64,000 nucleotides of DNA from Streptomyces spiralis (GTDB taxonomy: Bacteria > Actinomycetota > Actinomycetes > Streptomycetales > Streptomycetaceae), in contig NZ_BNBC01000002.1 of NCBI RefSeq assembly GCF_014654675.1, positions 248,001-312,000 of the forward strand, read 5' to 3'. The notes below the pieces were generated by a model that made no database searches, was not told the origin of the DNA, and was given only the letters and a program-made list of their open reading frames with translations. Shown piece after piece: positions 9,315 through 17,199 of this stretch (position 1 is the first letter of the stretch; every line of letters begins with the position of its first letter). The position numbers were made by a program, and so were the translations under genes.

Positions 9315-11159
9315 GCCCGGCGCCCTCTGGCGCGAACCCAGCCACTCCGCCAGGCTCTCGGGGGGCGGCGGGTTCACGCCCGAGTCCTGGACTGCGTCGT
9401 GCAGCGCCAGCACGAGTTCCGGACGTTCCACCAGCAGCCGGGCGGAACTCGCCCGGTGGGCAAGACCGATTCCGATCCATGCCTGGGTGGAGCCGGGCCG
9501 GCCCCGGTACCAGTCCAGGGCCGCATCCGGTTCGTCGGCCACCAGGAGGGCGTCTCCGGTGGTCGCTCCCTTGATGCCGAGTGGGTGGGCGTGTGGCTGC
9601 CCGACTTCTCGGCGCACGGCCGCGAACGCCTGTCCGTCGGTGCATCGCAGGCGAGCGAGCCATGTGCGGGGCGCCTGACCGCCGGACGGATGGGCGGTGC
9701 CGCTGCCCGCCGTGCGTATCCGGGCAGGGGGCAGTTGTGCGGGCGGCGGTTCGCCCGCCAGCAGTCGGCGGGCCAGGAGCGCCGCCTCGTCGGGGTCCAC
9801 CGCGAGGTGGGCCACCCGCCATGCCGCCTGCTCGTCGTGGTGGACCAGTTCGGCCAGCCGACGTGGTGGCGTCGTGGCGGGCTCCAGCGGGCCGTGCTGG
9901 TGGAAGGCCGTGGCGAGCCCTTCGACGACGAGCCCGCCCGCGCGTGTCAGCCCCTCGGCGGCGTTCCGCAACGCGGCCAGGGCTGTTCGTACCTGCCGGT
10001 GGTGCAGAGCGGCCTCGAACTCCGCGCGCTCCTTGTCGGCGCCGCGCTGCGTCCGCCAGAACGACATCACGCCGGTGAAGGCGTGGGCGCCGAACAGCAG
10101 TCCGCGCAGTGGGCGCGCATCGGCCCGCCAGGGAGCGAAGTAGGTGGGCTCGGGACCCTCGTGGACCGGCACGAACAGCGGGGTGAGGTCGGCGAGGGCG
10201 TCGAGAAGCTGGTGACGGGCCTCGTGGATGAGGATCGCCGCCATGGCCGCCGCGTCCAGCGGCAGCGACATCGTGACCGCGCCGTGAGCGTCGGGCACCG
10301 TGGCGCTGACGGCGCGCAGCGCGCTCGGGCCGTCGACCGGCACGATGGTACGGATGGCGCCCGCCACCAGACGGTGAGCCTCGGGCTGGTCACGGCGCAG
10401 GAGCGCGTCACTCTCAGCGATCAGCTCGTGCCAGCGCTCCAGGGTCTGCGGTGGCAGCGCGATCGGATCAGCAAGCGAGCGGAAGTCGCGGAACGGACTG
10501 AGATGGTCGAGTGCGACGGTCCCTGCGCCGTACGGCCCGCCGGAGCGGGTGAGCGGATGCCAGCCGTCGGCGGGGCGTGCCGGATCGTCCGGCAGCCGCA
10601 CGGAGCCCCGATCGCCGAAGGTGGCTGTGCCGTGGGGACCGGTCTCGAGCGTCGCCACCGCCCATGTGCCGCGGCCCACCGATTCGGTCACACCCAGCGA
10701 CGGCAGCCACACACGTCCGTGATAGGCCGGGATTCGGACCGTGGCACGGATACCGGCCCGGACGGCGGCGGCACCCGCGAGTGCGGCGAACAGGGATGTC
10801 TCCGCCCAGTGCGGCACCCGCGTGCCGGCCGCCGCCGCACCGTGGCGGAGCCTGCGCAGCAGGGGAAACGCCCATGAGCCGACACAGGGATCCCCGAGAA
10901 CGGCTTCGACCGCCGAAGGGTCGGAGCGCTGGGCGTGGGCGAGTATGTCCCAGGCCGTGGCCGGACGCGTCGGCCCGGAAGCGCCGCGCGGGGGTTTCTC
11001 CGCGGGTTGGCCGGGGTGGGCGAGGATCGCGGCGAGGGCGAGCAGGAGCCGGCTGCGCTGGGACGACCGCAGCAACGCGAGATCGGCGTCAGTGACCTGT
11101 CCCATGGCGACTGCGGTGACGGTCGACAGCGGCAGCCGGAACCTCTCAAGCGCGCTCAA
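9219..11159 (-). CDS. HExxH-motif putative peptide beta-hydroxylase (stand-alone)
   Basis: A 646-residue protein of the HExxH-motif family found beside FxSxx-COOH-type precursors; family members are iron and 2-oxoglutarate dependent peptide beta-hydroxylases. The motif HEARH occurs near residue 310 in ILIHEARHQLLDAL, followed by the family features FVPVHEGPEP and YFAPWR and a Trp-Arg pair in MSFWR. In many relatives this domain is fused to a radical-SAM/SPASM maturase; no CxxxCxxC cluster motif is visible here, so it acts alone. TTG 11159 is chosen because it overlaps the precursor stop (TTGA) and because family members begin close to a FRLPLSTVTA-like segment; ATG 11105 is the alternative. 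The last 30 or so residues are encoded opposite the end of the TPR gene and look like an extension. Predicted substrate: the upstream peptide. Confidence 0.82.
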   Translation of the reverse strand: MSALERFRLPLSTVTAVAMGQVTDADLALLRSSQRSRLLLALAAILAHPGQPAEKPPRGASGPTRPATAWDILAHAQRSDPSAVEAVLGDPCVGSWAFPLLRRLRHGAAAAGTRVPHWAETSLFAALAGAAAVRAGIRATVRIPAYHGRVWLPSLGVTESVGRGTWAVATLETGPHGTATFGDRGSVRLPDDPARPADGWHPLTRSGGPYGAGTVALDHLSPFRDFRSLADPIALPPQTLERWHELIAESDALLRRDQPEAHRLVAGAIRTIVPVDGPSALRAVSATVPDAHGAVTMSLPLDAAAMAAILIHEARHQLLDALADLTPLFVPVHEGPEPTYFAPWRADARPLRGLLFGAHAFTGVMSFWRTQRGADKERAEFEAALHHRQVRTALAALRNAAEGLTRAGGLVVEGLATAFHQHGPLEPATTPPRRLAELVHHDEQAAWRVAHLAVDPDEAALLARRLLAGEPPPAQLPPARIRTAGSGTAHPSGGQAPRTWLARLRCTDGQAFAAVRREVGQPHAHPLGIKGATTGDALLVADEPDAALDWYRGRPGSTQAWIGIGLAHRASSARLLVERPELVLALHDAVQDSGVNPPPPESLAEWLGSRQRAPGSDAQRVDVAVGPDTIGRVPGGLVIGTEHPPE

Positions 11160-11386
11160 CTGTCATGCGGCGCACCAGTGGACAGCCACGGAGTAGTCCC
11201 GCACATGGCGGCCATGTTGCCCTCGCACAAGGGCGCGGGAGAAGCCGCGAGCCCCCCGAGCAGACTGGCGAGCGCCGCCGGGAAGAGGGGCACCTCGCCT
11301 AATTCGGCCAGGGGTACGTCCGTCAGGTCGATCAGGTCCGACTGCAAGGTCTCCGCCGATGCCGCTGTGTCCGCCATGTGCTCCAT
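11156..11386 (-). CDS. FxsA-like ribosomal peptide precursor with atypical C-terminus
   Basis: Short protein (76 residues) directly upstream of the HExxH enzyme and overlapping its start. The leader-like segment DLIDLTDVPLAELGEV, then AALASLLGGLA, matches the N-terminal pattern of FxSxx-COOH peptides (L-I-D-L-x-x-V-P-L-x-E-L ... A-A-L-x-x-L-L). The expected Phe-x-Ser-x-x end is missing. Instead the tail holds two Cys, one Trp and several Thr/Ser/Asn/Asp/His (CEGNMAAMCGTTPW, then LSTGAPHDS), all plausible sites of hydroxylation or cross-linking. Start is ATG 11386 or ATG 11377; the second has GGAG only three bases upstream, so neither site is strong. No protease-cleavage site is obvious, although the locus encodes a trypsin-like protease. 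Confidence 0.72.
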   Translation of the reverse strand: MEHMADTAASAETLQSDLIDLTDVPLAELGEVPLFPAALASLLGGLAASPAPLCEGNMAAMCGTTPWLSTGAPHDS

Positions 11387-11562
11387 GGTGGCGGAAGGCG
11401 GTGCGGCCGGGAAGAGCGCCCAAGGACAGAATCACCGGCTGGATGCTCGCTTTCGCGACAAAACGCGGAGTGAACGCCGTCTTTTCGCTTCGCTTGACAG
11501 GAAGCACTCGCCACCCGCACCATCAGCCCGTGAACCTGTCAGACAGCCAGACAGGTGGACCG
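11387..11562. promoter_or_regulatory. Divergent promoter region: peptide unit / FCD regulator
   Basis: This 176-bp gap separates two outward-facing units. On the plus strand a perfect TTGACA lies at 11494-11499, with CACCAT 18 bases later as a weak -10. At 11536-11546 is the odd palindrome CTGTC-A-GACAG, inside a larger inverted pair CCTGTC...GACAGG (11535-11555). The core GT-NNN-AC is the FadR-type operator core, so autoregulation by the FCD regulator beginning at 11563 is the natural reading. I could not find a convincing promoter for the reverse strand peptide unit. Confidence 0.5.
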
Positions 11563-12261
11563 GTGCCGCGACGCGTCAGCGCGATGGAAGCGGTGCTCAC
11601 CCACCTGCGGGGCGCCATCGAGCGCGGCGAGTACGCCATCGGGGACAAGCTCCCCTCCGAGGCGGAGCTGTGCCGCACCCTGGCGGTCTCCCGGCCGGTC
11701 CTGCGCGAGGCCCTGCGGGCGCTGCAGACCATGGGCCTGACCGTCTCCAGGACCGGCAAGGGGACCTTCGTCGTCGCCAGTGCGGTGGAGGACCCCACCT
11801 TCGGCGACTACGCGGCCAGCGACCTGCTGGAGGTGCGCCGGCACATCGAGATCCCGGTCGCCGGCTACGCGGCGCGGCGCCGCACCCCCGAGGACCTGGA
11901 CCACCTGGTCCACCTGCTGGAGCGGATGGAGCAGGAGACCGACACCACCTCGTGGGTCGCGCTGGACACCCTCTTCCACCTCTCCGTCGCCCAGGCCGCC
12001 CGCAACCCGGTGTTCCGACGGGTCATCGAGGAGATCCGCGACGCGCTGGCCCGCCAGTCGGCCTTCCTGAACGAGCTCGGCGGCCGGCGCGAGCAGTCCA
12101 ACCGGGAGCACCGCGCCATCGTCGAGGCCCTCACCGGCGGCAGCGAGCAGGAGGCGGTGGCCGCGATGTCCCACCACCTCGACCGCGTCGAGACCACCCT
12201 GACCGACATCATGCGCGCGGCGCGCCCCGACCAGCCCACCGACGGCGGAACCGAGGCGTGA
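11563..12261 (+). CDS. GntR-family FadR/FCD-type transcriptional regulator
   Basis: A 232-residue regulator with an N-terminal winged helix (residues 5-72; KLPSEAELCRTLAVSRPVLR is the recognition region and GKGTFVV the wing) and a C-terminal all-helical FCD domain. The FCD metal-binding pattern is present: Asp/His in LDTLFHLSVAQ, His in REHRAIVEAL and His in SHHLDRVE. GTG 11563 is chosen because AGGTGG precedes it by four bases and the operator-like palindrome then lies upstream instead of within the gene; GTG 11530 would also be in frame. It precedes asparaginase, aspartase and glutaminase on the same strand, so the expected effector is an amino acid or dicarboxylate. Confidence 0.9.
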   Translation: MPRRVSAMEAVLTHLRGAIERGEYAIGDKLPSEAELCRTLAVSRPVLREALRALQTMGLTVSRTGKGTFVVASAVEDPTFGDYAASDLLEVRRHIEIPVAGYAARRRTPEDLDHLVHLLERMEQETDTTSWVALDTLFHLSVAQAARNPVFRRVIEEIRDALARQSAFLNELGGRREQSNREHRAIVEALTGGSEQEAVAAMSHHLDRVETTLTDIMRAARPDQPTDGGTEA

Positions 12262-12337
12262 GCCGCCCCGCCGACCGCACCCCCAGCAGGGCCGGCACGC
12301 GAATCCCGCGCAGGCCCACTTCACCCACCCACCAGTG

Positions 12338-13366
12338 ATGCAGGCAGTGATGTACAGCATTTCGCCCGCGGCGGCACCCCTCGTCCGCGACCCCCTCCAC
12401 GCCCCCGTCGCCCACCTCGTCCGCGGCGGCGTGACCGAGGGCATCCACTACGGCTCCGTCGTCGTCCTCGGCGCCGACGGCCGGACCGACTTCCAGCTCG
12501 GCGACATCGAGGCGGCCTTCTACCCGCGCTCGGCGCTCAAGCCCGTCCAGGCCGTGGCCATGGTGCGGGCCGGCCTCCCGCTCGAGGGCGACCTGCTCTC
12601 GCTCGCCGCGGCCAGCCACTCCGGCGAGGAACGCCACCTGGCCGGCGCCCGGCGGATCCTCGAACTGGCCGGACTGACCGAGGACGACCTGCGCAACGTC
12701 CCCGACCTGCCGTTCGACCCGGCCGTCCGGGACACCTGGGTGCGCGAGGGCCGCGGGCCCTCCCGGCTCGCGCAGAACTGCTCCGGCAAGCACGCGGCCA
12801 TGCTCTACACCTGCAAGCTCAACGGCTGGTCCCTGGACGACTACCTGGACCCGGCCCACCCCCTCCAGCAGGCCGTCGCCGAGACCGTGGAGGACCTCAC
12901 CGGCCAGCGGATCGCACAGGTCACGGTCGACGGATGCGGCGCGCCCCTGTTCGCCGTCTCCCTGTACGGCCTGGCCCGCGCCCTCGCCCGTGTCACCACG
13001 GCCGCCCCCGGCAGCCCCGAGGCCCGCGTGGCCGACGCGATGCGGGAGCACGCCGAGATGGCCTCCGGCTCCGGCCGGGACGTGGCCGCGCTGATGCGGG
13101 CCGTGCCCGGACTGCTCGCCAAGGACGGGTTCGAGGGCGTCCAGGTCGCCGCGCTGCCGGACGGCAGGGCTGTCGCCGTGAAGATAGCCGACGGTGCGAA
13201 CCGGGCCCGGATCCCGGTCGCCGCGGCGGCCCTGGTCCGGGCCGGCGTCGACGCGGAGCTGCTCACCGAGTTCGCGGGTGAGCCGCTGCTGGGTGGCGGC
13301 GTCCCGGTCGGCCGGGTCCGCCCGGTCCGCACGCTGGAGCCACTGACCGAGCCGGCCTGCGCCTGA
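12338..13366 (+). CDS. Asparaginase, Rhizobium etli AII type (PF06089)
   Basis: A 342-residue cytosolic enzyme hydrolysing L-asparagine to aspartate and ammonia. It belongs to the class 3 family typified by R. etli asparaginases, unrelated to E. coli AnsA/AnsB. The paired Ser-Lys motifs are visible: PRSALKPVQ near residue 64 and SHSGEERH near 90. The metal site residues also appear, with Cys and Lys in NCSGKHAAM and the second Cys in DGCGAPLF. A further conserved Lys lies near the C-terminal third ([12 protein letters not shown]). ATG 12338 follows an in-frame GTG at 12335, and ATG 12350 is also possible. The product aspartate is the substrate of the next gene's enzyme, which supports an operon. 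Confidence 0.93.
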   Translation: MQAVMYSISPAAAPLVRDPLHAPVAHLVRGGVTEGIHYGSVVVLGADGRTDFQLGDIEAAFYPRSALKPVQAVAMVRAGLPLEGDLLSLAAASHSGEERHLAGARRILELAGLTEDDLRNVPDLPFDPAVRDTWVREGRGPSRLAQNCSGKHAAMLYTCKLNGWSLDDYLDPAHPLQQAVAETVEDLTGQRIAQVTVDGCGAPLFAVSLYGLARALARVTTAAPGSPEARVADAMREHAEMASGSGRDVAALMRAVPGLLAKDGFEGVQVAALPDGRAVAVKIADGANRARIPVAAAALVRAGVDAELLTEFAGEPLLGGGVPVGRVRPVRTLEPLTEPACA

Positions 13367-13410
13367 CCACACCCGCACCCCTCCTCTCCGGGCTCTGTCG
13401 TCATGTCCCG

Positions 13411-13433
13411 GTCCGCCAGTCCTCCGGGCGGAC
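13411..13433 (+). other. Hairpin between asparaginase and aspartase genes
   Basis: Inverted repeat GTCCGCC ... GGCGGAC, seven pairs with a nine-base loop, lies in the 118-bp gap between the two genes. It could attenuate transcription between them or be part of the aspA 5' region. Nothing else in the gap is distinctive. Confidence 0.35.
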
Positions 13434-13484
13434 GACGGGAGGGGGACGACGAGACCTCGTACCTCCGAAAGAGGCCGCATCCTC

Positions 13485-14894
13485 ATGACCGCCGTCACCC
13501 GAAGCGAACACGACCTGCTCGGCGACCGCGACGTCCCCGCCGACGCGTACTGGGGCATCCACACCCTGCGCGCCACGGAGAACTTCCCCGTCACCGGAAC
13601 GCCGATCTCCGCCTATCCGCACCTGATCGACGCCCTGGCCGCCGTCAAGGAGGCCGCCGCCCTCGCCAACGAGGAGCTCGGACTGCTGGCCCCGGGCAAG
13701 GCCGCCGCCATCGTCGCCGCCTGCCGGGAGATCCGCTCCGGCAAGCTGCACGACCAGTTCGTCGTCGACGTGATCCAGGGCGGCGCCGGCACCTCCACCA
13801 ACATGAACGCCAACGAGGTCGTCGCCAACCGCGCCCTGGAGCTGCTGGGCCACGCCAAGGGCGAGTACCGGCACCTGCACCCCAACGAGGACGTCAACCT
13901 CGGCCAGTCCACCAACGACGTCTACCCGACCGCCGTCAAGATCGCGACCGTGTTCGCGGTGCGCGGGCTGCTCAAGGCGATGGCCGTGCTCCAGGACGCC
14001 TTCGCCCGCAAGGCCGTCGAGTTCCGCGACGTACTGAAGATGGGCCGCACCCAGCTCCAGGACGCGGTGCCGATGACGCTCGGGCAGGAGTTCTCCGCGT
14101 ACGCCGTCATGCTCGACGAGGACCGCAGCCGGCTCGCGGAGGCCGTCGAGCTGATCCACGAGATCAACCTCGGCGCCACCGCGATCGGCACCGGCCTCAA
14201 CGCGCCCGCCGGATACGCCGAGTCCGCCCGCCGCCACCTGTCCGACATCACCGGACTGCCCCTGGTCACCGCGGCCAACCTGGTCGAGGCCACCCAGGAC
14301 TGCGGCGCGTTCGTCCAGATGTCCGGTGTGCTCAAGCGGATCGCGGTCAAGCTCTCCAAGAGCTGCAACGACCTGCGGCTGCTCTCCTCCGGGCCGCGCG
14401 CCGGCCTCGGCGAGATCAACCTGCCGCCGGTGCAGGCCGGATCGTCCATCATGCCCGGCAAGGTCAACCCGGTGATCCCCGAGGTCGTCAACCAGGTCGC
14501 CTTCGAGGTGATCGGCAACGACGTCACCATCACCATGGCCGCCGAGGCCGGACAGCTCCAGCTCAACGCCTTCGAGCCGATCATCCTGCACTCCCTGTCG
14601 GAGAGCATCACTCATCTGCGGGCCGCCTGCCTGACGCTCGCCGAGCGCTGCGTCGACGGCATCACCGCCAACACCGAGGCGCTGCGCGCCACCGTAGAGA
14701 ATTCCATCGGCCTGGTCACCGCCCTCAACCCGCACATCGGCTACACCGCCGCCACCGACATCGCCAAGGAGGCCCTCGCCACCGGCCGCGGAGTCGCGGA
14801 ACTGGTGCTGGAGAAGGGCCTGTTGCCGGCCGAGCGGCTGGCGGACCTGCTGCGGCCGGAGGTCGTGGCCGGCAGCGGCGCACCTCTGGTCTGA
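13485..14894 (+). CDS. aspA: Aspartate ammonia-lyase
   Basis: A 469-residue enzyme of the fumarase/aspartase superfamily that reversibly deaminates L-aspartate to fumarate and ammonia. The signature loop [15 protein letters not shown] near residues 320-335 carries the catalytic Ser, and upstream regions [14 protein letters not shown] and [10 protein letters not shown] supply substrate contacts. [13 protein letters not shown] segment follows, as in aspartases. Length and order fit the family closely. The N-terminus ([15 protein letters not shown]) is aspartase-like, distinguishing it from class II fumarase, although the two are similar. It follows asparaginase, so the pair converts asparagine to fumarate and two ammonia molecules. 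Confidence 0.95.
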   Translation: MTAVTRSEHDLLGDRDVPADAYWGIHTLRATENFPVTGTPISAYPHLIDALAAVKEAAALANEELGLLAPGKAAAIVAACREIRSGKLHDQFVVDVIQGGAGTSTNMNANEVVANRALELLGHAKGEYRHLHPNEDVNLGQSTNDVYPTAVKIATVFAVRGLLKAMAVLQDAFARKAVEFRDVLKMGRTQLQDAVPMTLGQEFSAYAVMLDEDRSRLAEAVELIHEINLGATAIGTGLNAPAGYAESARRHLSDITGLPLVTAANLVEATQDCGAFVQMSGVLKRIAVKLSKSCNDLRLLSSGPRAGLGEINLPPVQAGSSIMPGKVNPVIPEVVNQVAFEVIGNDVTITMAAEAGQLQLNAFEPIILHSLSESITHLRAACLTLAERCVDGITANTEALRATVENSIGLVTALNPHIGYTAATDIAKEALATGRGVAELVLEKGLLPAERLADLLRPEVVAGSGAPLV

Positions 14895-14933
14895 GCCGGC
14901 CGCGGCGGTGCACCGGGACCGGCCGGAGGCACA

Positions 14934-15878
14934 ATGGTGATCATGCCAGTTCCCCCGTCGTCCTCCCCGACCTTCCAGCCGGTCCTGGAGCGCATCGCCG
15001 AGGAGGTCGAGCACACGCCCGGCCGCGGGCGCCCCGCCGACTACATCCCGGCGCTCGCGGCCCGCGACCCGCGCGCCTTCGGCATGGCCGTCGCCGAGCT
15101 GGACGGCACGGTGTACGGGGTGGGGGACTGGCAGGAGCCGTTCTCGGCGCAGTCCATCACGAAGGTGTTCACCCTCGCGCTCGACCTGGCCCGCGAGGGC
15201 GACGAGCTGTGGGAGCACGTGGGCCGCGAGCCGTCGGGCAACCCGTTCAACTCGCTGGTGCAGCTGGAGTACGAGAACGGCATCCCGCGCAACCCGTTCA
15301 TCAACGCGGGCGCCCTGGTCGTCACCGACCGCCTCCAGACCCGTACCGGGGACGCGGCCGGCGAACTGCTCGCCCTGCTGCGTGCCGAGAGCGGCAACCC
15401 GGACCTCGACTTCGACGAGGAGGTCGCCGCCTCCGAGACCGCGCACGGCGACCGCAACGCCGCCCTCGCCCATCTCATGGCGTCCTACGGCAACATCGAC
15501 AACCCGGTGCCGGTCCTGCTCGACCAGTACTTCCGTCAGTGCTCGATCGCCGCGTCCTGCGCCGACCTGGCCCTGGCCGCCACGTTCCTGGCCCGGCACG
15601 GCGTCCGCGCCGACGGCACCCGGCTGCTGAGCCGCAGCCAGGCCAAGCAGGTCAACGCGATCATGCTGACCTGCGGGACGTACGACGCGGCGGGCGACTT
15701 CGCCTACCGGGTCGGGCTGCCCGGCAAGAGCGGTGTGGGCGGCGGCATCATCGCCGTCGTACCCGGCCGGTGCGCGCTGTGCGTGTGGAGTCCCGGTCTG
15801 GACGAGCGGGGCAACTCGGTGGCGGGCGTCGCGGCCCTGGACCGCTTCACCACGCTCACCGGCCTGTCGGTGTTCTGA
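14934..15878 (+). CDS. glsA: Glutaminase, serine-dependent beta-lactamase fold
   Basis: A 314-residue cytosolic enzyme hydrolysing glutamine to glutamate and ammonia. The catalytic Ser-x-x-Lys is in FSAQSITKVF near residue 75. Family motifs follow: EPSGNPFNSLVQLE, PRNPFINAGAL and GKSGVGGGI. ATG 14934 is preferred because GGAGG lies four bases upstream; ATG 14943 is the alternative. It follows aspA by 39 bp on the same strand, so it may belong to the same transcription unit, completing a set for amide nitrogen release. It converges on the D,D-carboxypeptidase gene with six bases between stops. Confidence 0.95.
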   Translation: MVIMPVPPSSSPTFQPVLERIAEEVEHTPGRGRPADYIPALAARDPRAFGMAVAELDGTVYGVGDWQEPFSAQSITKVFTLALDLAREGDELWEHVGREPSGNPFNSLVQLEYENGIPRNPFINAGALVVTDRLQTRTGDAAGELLALLRAESGNPDLDFDEEVAASETAHGDRNAALAHLMASYGNIDNPVPVLLDQYFRQCSIAASCADLALAATFLARHGVRADGTRLLSRSQAKQVNAIMLTCGTYDAAGDFAYRVGLPGKSGVGGGIIAVVPGRCALCVWSPGLDERGNSVAGVAALDRFTTLTGLSVF

Positions 15879-15888
15879 GCCGGCTCAG
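15875..15888. terminator. Palindrome over two convergent stop codons
   Basis: CTGAGCCGGCTCAG is a perfect 14-bp palindrome that contains the TGA of the glutaminase gene and, on the other strand, the TGA of the carboxypeptidase gene. It is short for a terminator and lacks a loop, so function is uncertain. Confidence 0.3.
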
Positions 15889-17072
15889 CCGCGGGCGATC
15901 GGCTTGCCCTTGCGCCGCAGGGCGATCACCAGCGCGCCCGCGCCCAGCCCGGCCCCGCCGGCGACCGCGCCCGTCGTGGGCCAGTCCCAGTCCGAGGCGG
16001 GCCCCGATGCGGCCGCGTGCGGCGCGGCGGCCGGGGACGCGGCCTGGGCCGTGTGGGCCACCGGGCGCAGCGCGTCCAGGGAGCCCACCGGATCGACGTG
16101 CCCGGAGGCGTCGAATCCCCAGTCGAGCAGTGCGCGTGCCTCCTCGTACACCCCCAGTCCGCCGCCCTGCTGAGGGTGCATCACCGTCACGAGGACGGTG
16201 CGCCCGTTCCGGTGGGCCGCGGCGACGAGGGTGTTTCCGGCGTTGGTGGTGTAGCCGTTCTTGATGCCGATCAGACCGGGGTAGGGCTTCACACCTTTGG
16301 CACCGGTCAGCAGCCGGTTGGTGTTGGCGATCTCGTACGTCGCGCCGCCCAGTCCGGGGAAGGCGGCCTCGGCCGTGGAGCAGTAGCGCGCGAAGTCCGG
16401 GTTGCGCAGCCCGGCCCGCCCGAACACCGCCAGGTCGTACGCCGAGGACACCTGCCCGTCGGCGTCGTAGCCGTCGGGGGAGACGACATGGGTGTCCAGG
16501 GCGCCCAGTGTGCGGGCCTTGGCCTGCATCTGCCGGGCCGTGTGCTCCCAGCCGCCGTTCAGCGCGGCGAGCACGTGCACGGCGTCGTTGCCGGAGTTGA
16601 GGAACACCCCGCGCCACAGGTCGGCCACCTTGTAGGTGTTGCCCGCGACGACCCCCACCAGGCTGCTGCCCTCGCCGATCCCCATCAGCTCGTCGTGGCT
16701 GACGGTGTGCTGGACGCCGCCGGGGAAGGCGGGCAGCACGGTCAGGGCGAACAGGGTCTTGAGGGTGCTGGCGGGCGGCAGTTTCACGTGCGCGTTGTGC
16801 GCGGCGAGCACCTCGCCGGTGCCGGCGTCGGCGACCAGCCAGGACATCGCGGAGACGTCCGGCGTCTCGGGTGCCCCGGCGTGGAGCCGGACAAGTGTGC
16901 CCTCGCGATTCAGCAGGGCCGGCTGGGGCATCGCCGTCTTCGGCCGCCCCTGGGTGCCCGGGTCCGCTCCGGACCCGCCCACCGCGGCCACCGGTGAGGC
17001 CAGCAGCAGCATGCCCGCCGCGCACAGTGCGCAGGCCGACAGGGTCGCTCGAGGAGAAAAGCCGATCGTCAT
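15885..17072 (-). CDS. D-alanyl-D-alanine carboxypeptidase, membrane-anchored (PBP5/DacC-like)
   Basis: A 395-residue exported serine peptidase that trims the terminal D-Ala from peptidoglycan stem peptides. A signal peptide (LSACALCAAGMLLLASPVAA) precedes the catalytic domain. The three penicillin-binding motifs are visible: Ser-x-x-Lys in PPASTLKTLF near 100, Ser-x-Asn in NSGNDAVHV near 157, and Lys-x-Gly in IKNGYTTNAG near 270 (KNG in place of KTG). A Pro-rich stretch and one transmembrane helix followed by RRKGKPIARG close the protein, giving a C-terminal anchor with a short cytosolic tail. It lies 127 bp downstream of the rho-like gene on the same strand. Confidence 0.93.
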   Translation of the reverse strand: MTIGFSPRATLSACALCAAGMLLLASPVAAVGGSGADPGTQGRPKTAMPQPALLNREGTLVRLHAGAPETPDVSAMSWLVADAGTGEVLAAHNAHVKLPPASTLKTLFALTVLPAFPGGVQHTVSHDELMGIGEGSSLVGVVAGNTYKVADLWRGVFLNSGNDAVHVLAALNGGWEHTARQMQAKARTLGALDTHVVSPDGYDADGQVSSAYDLAVFGRAGLRNPDFARYCSTAEAAFPGLGGATYEIANTNRLLTGAKGVKPYPGLIGIKNGYTTNAGNTLVAAAHRNGRTVLVTVMHPQQGGGLGVYEEARALLDWGFDASGHVDPVGSLDALRPVAHTAQAASPAAAPHAAASGPASDWDWPTTGAVAGGAGLGAGALVIALRRKGKPIARG

Positions 17073-17199
17073 ATCGCAAAGCTAGGAACGAACCGGCGGA
17101 GGCGGGAGCTTGCCGAGGGCCGAACGGGGACCACCGGCACCCGGATGTCCCAGCGCCCGCCGCCATTCGGGTCGCCACGGGCACCCGGCCGATGCCCGG

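Noticed and set aside
11156..11386. Canonical FxSxx-COOH precursor
   Set aside because: The leader pattern fits, but the required Phe-x-Ser-x-x C-terminus is absent. It is called FxsA-like only.
13401..15599. 732-codon minus-strand frame opposite aspA and glsA
   Set aside because: Composition is typical of antisense in high-GC DNA, and both plus-strand genes are certain.
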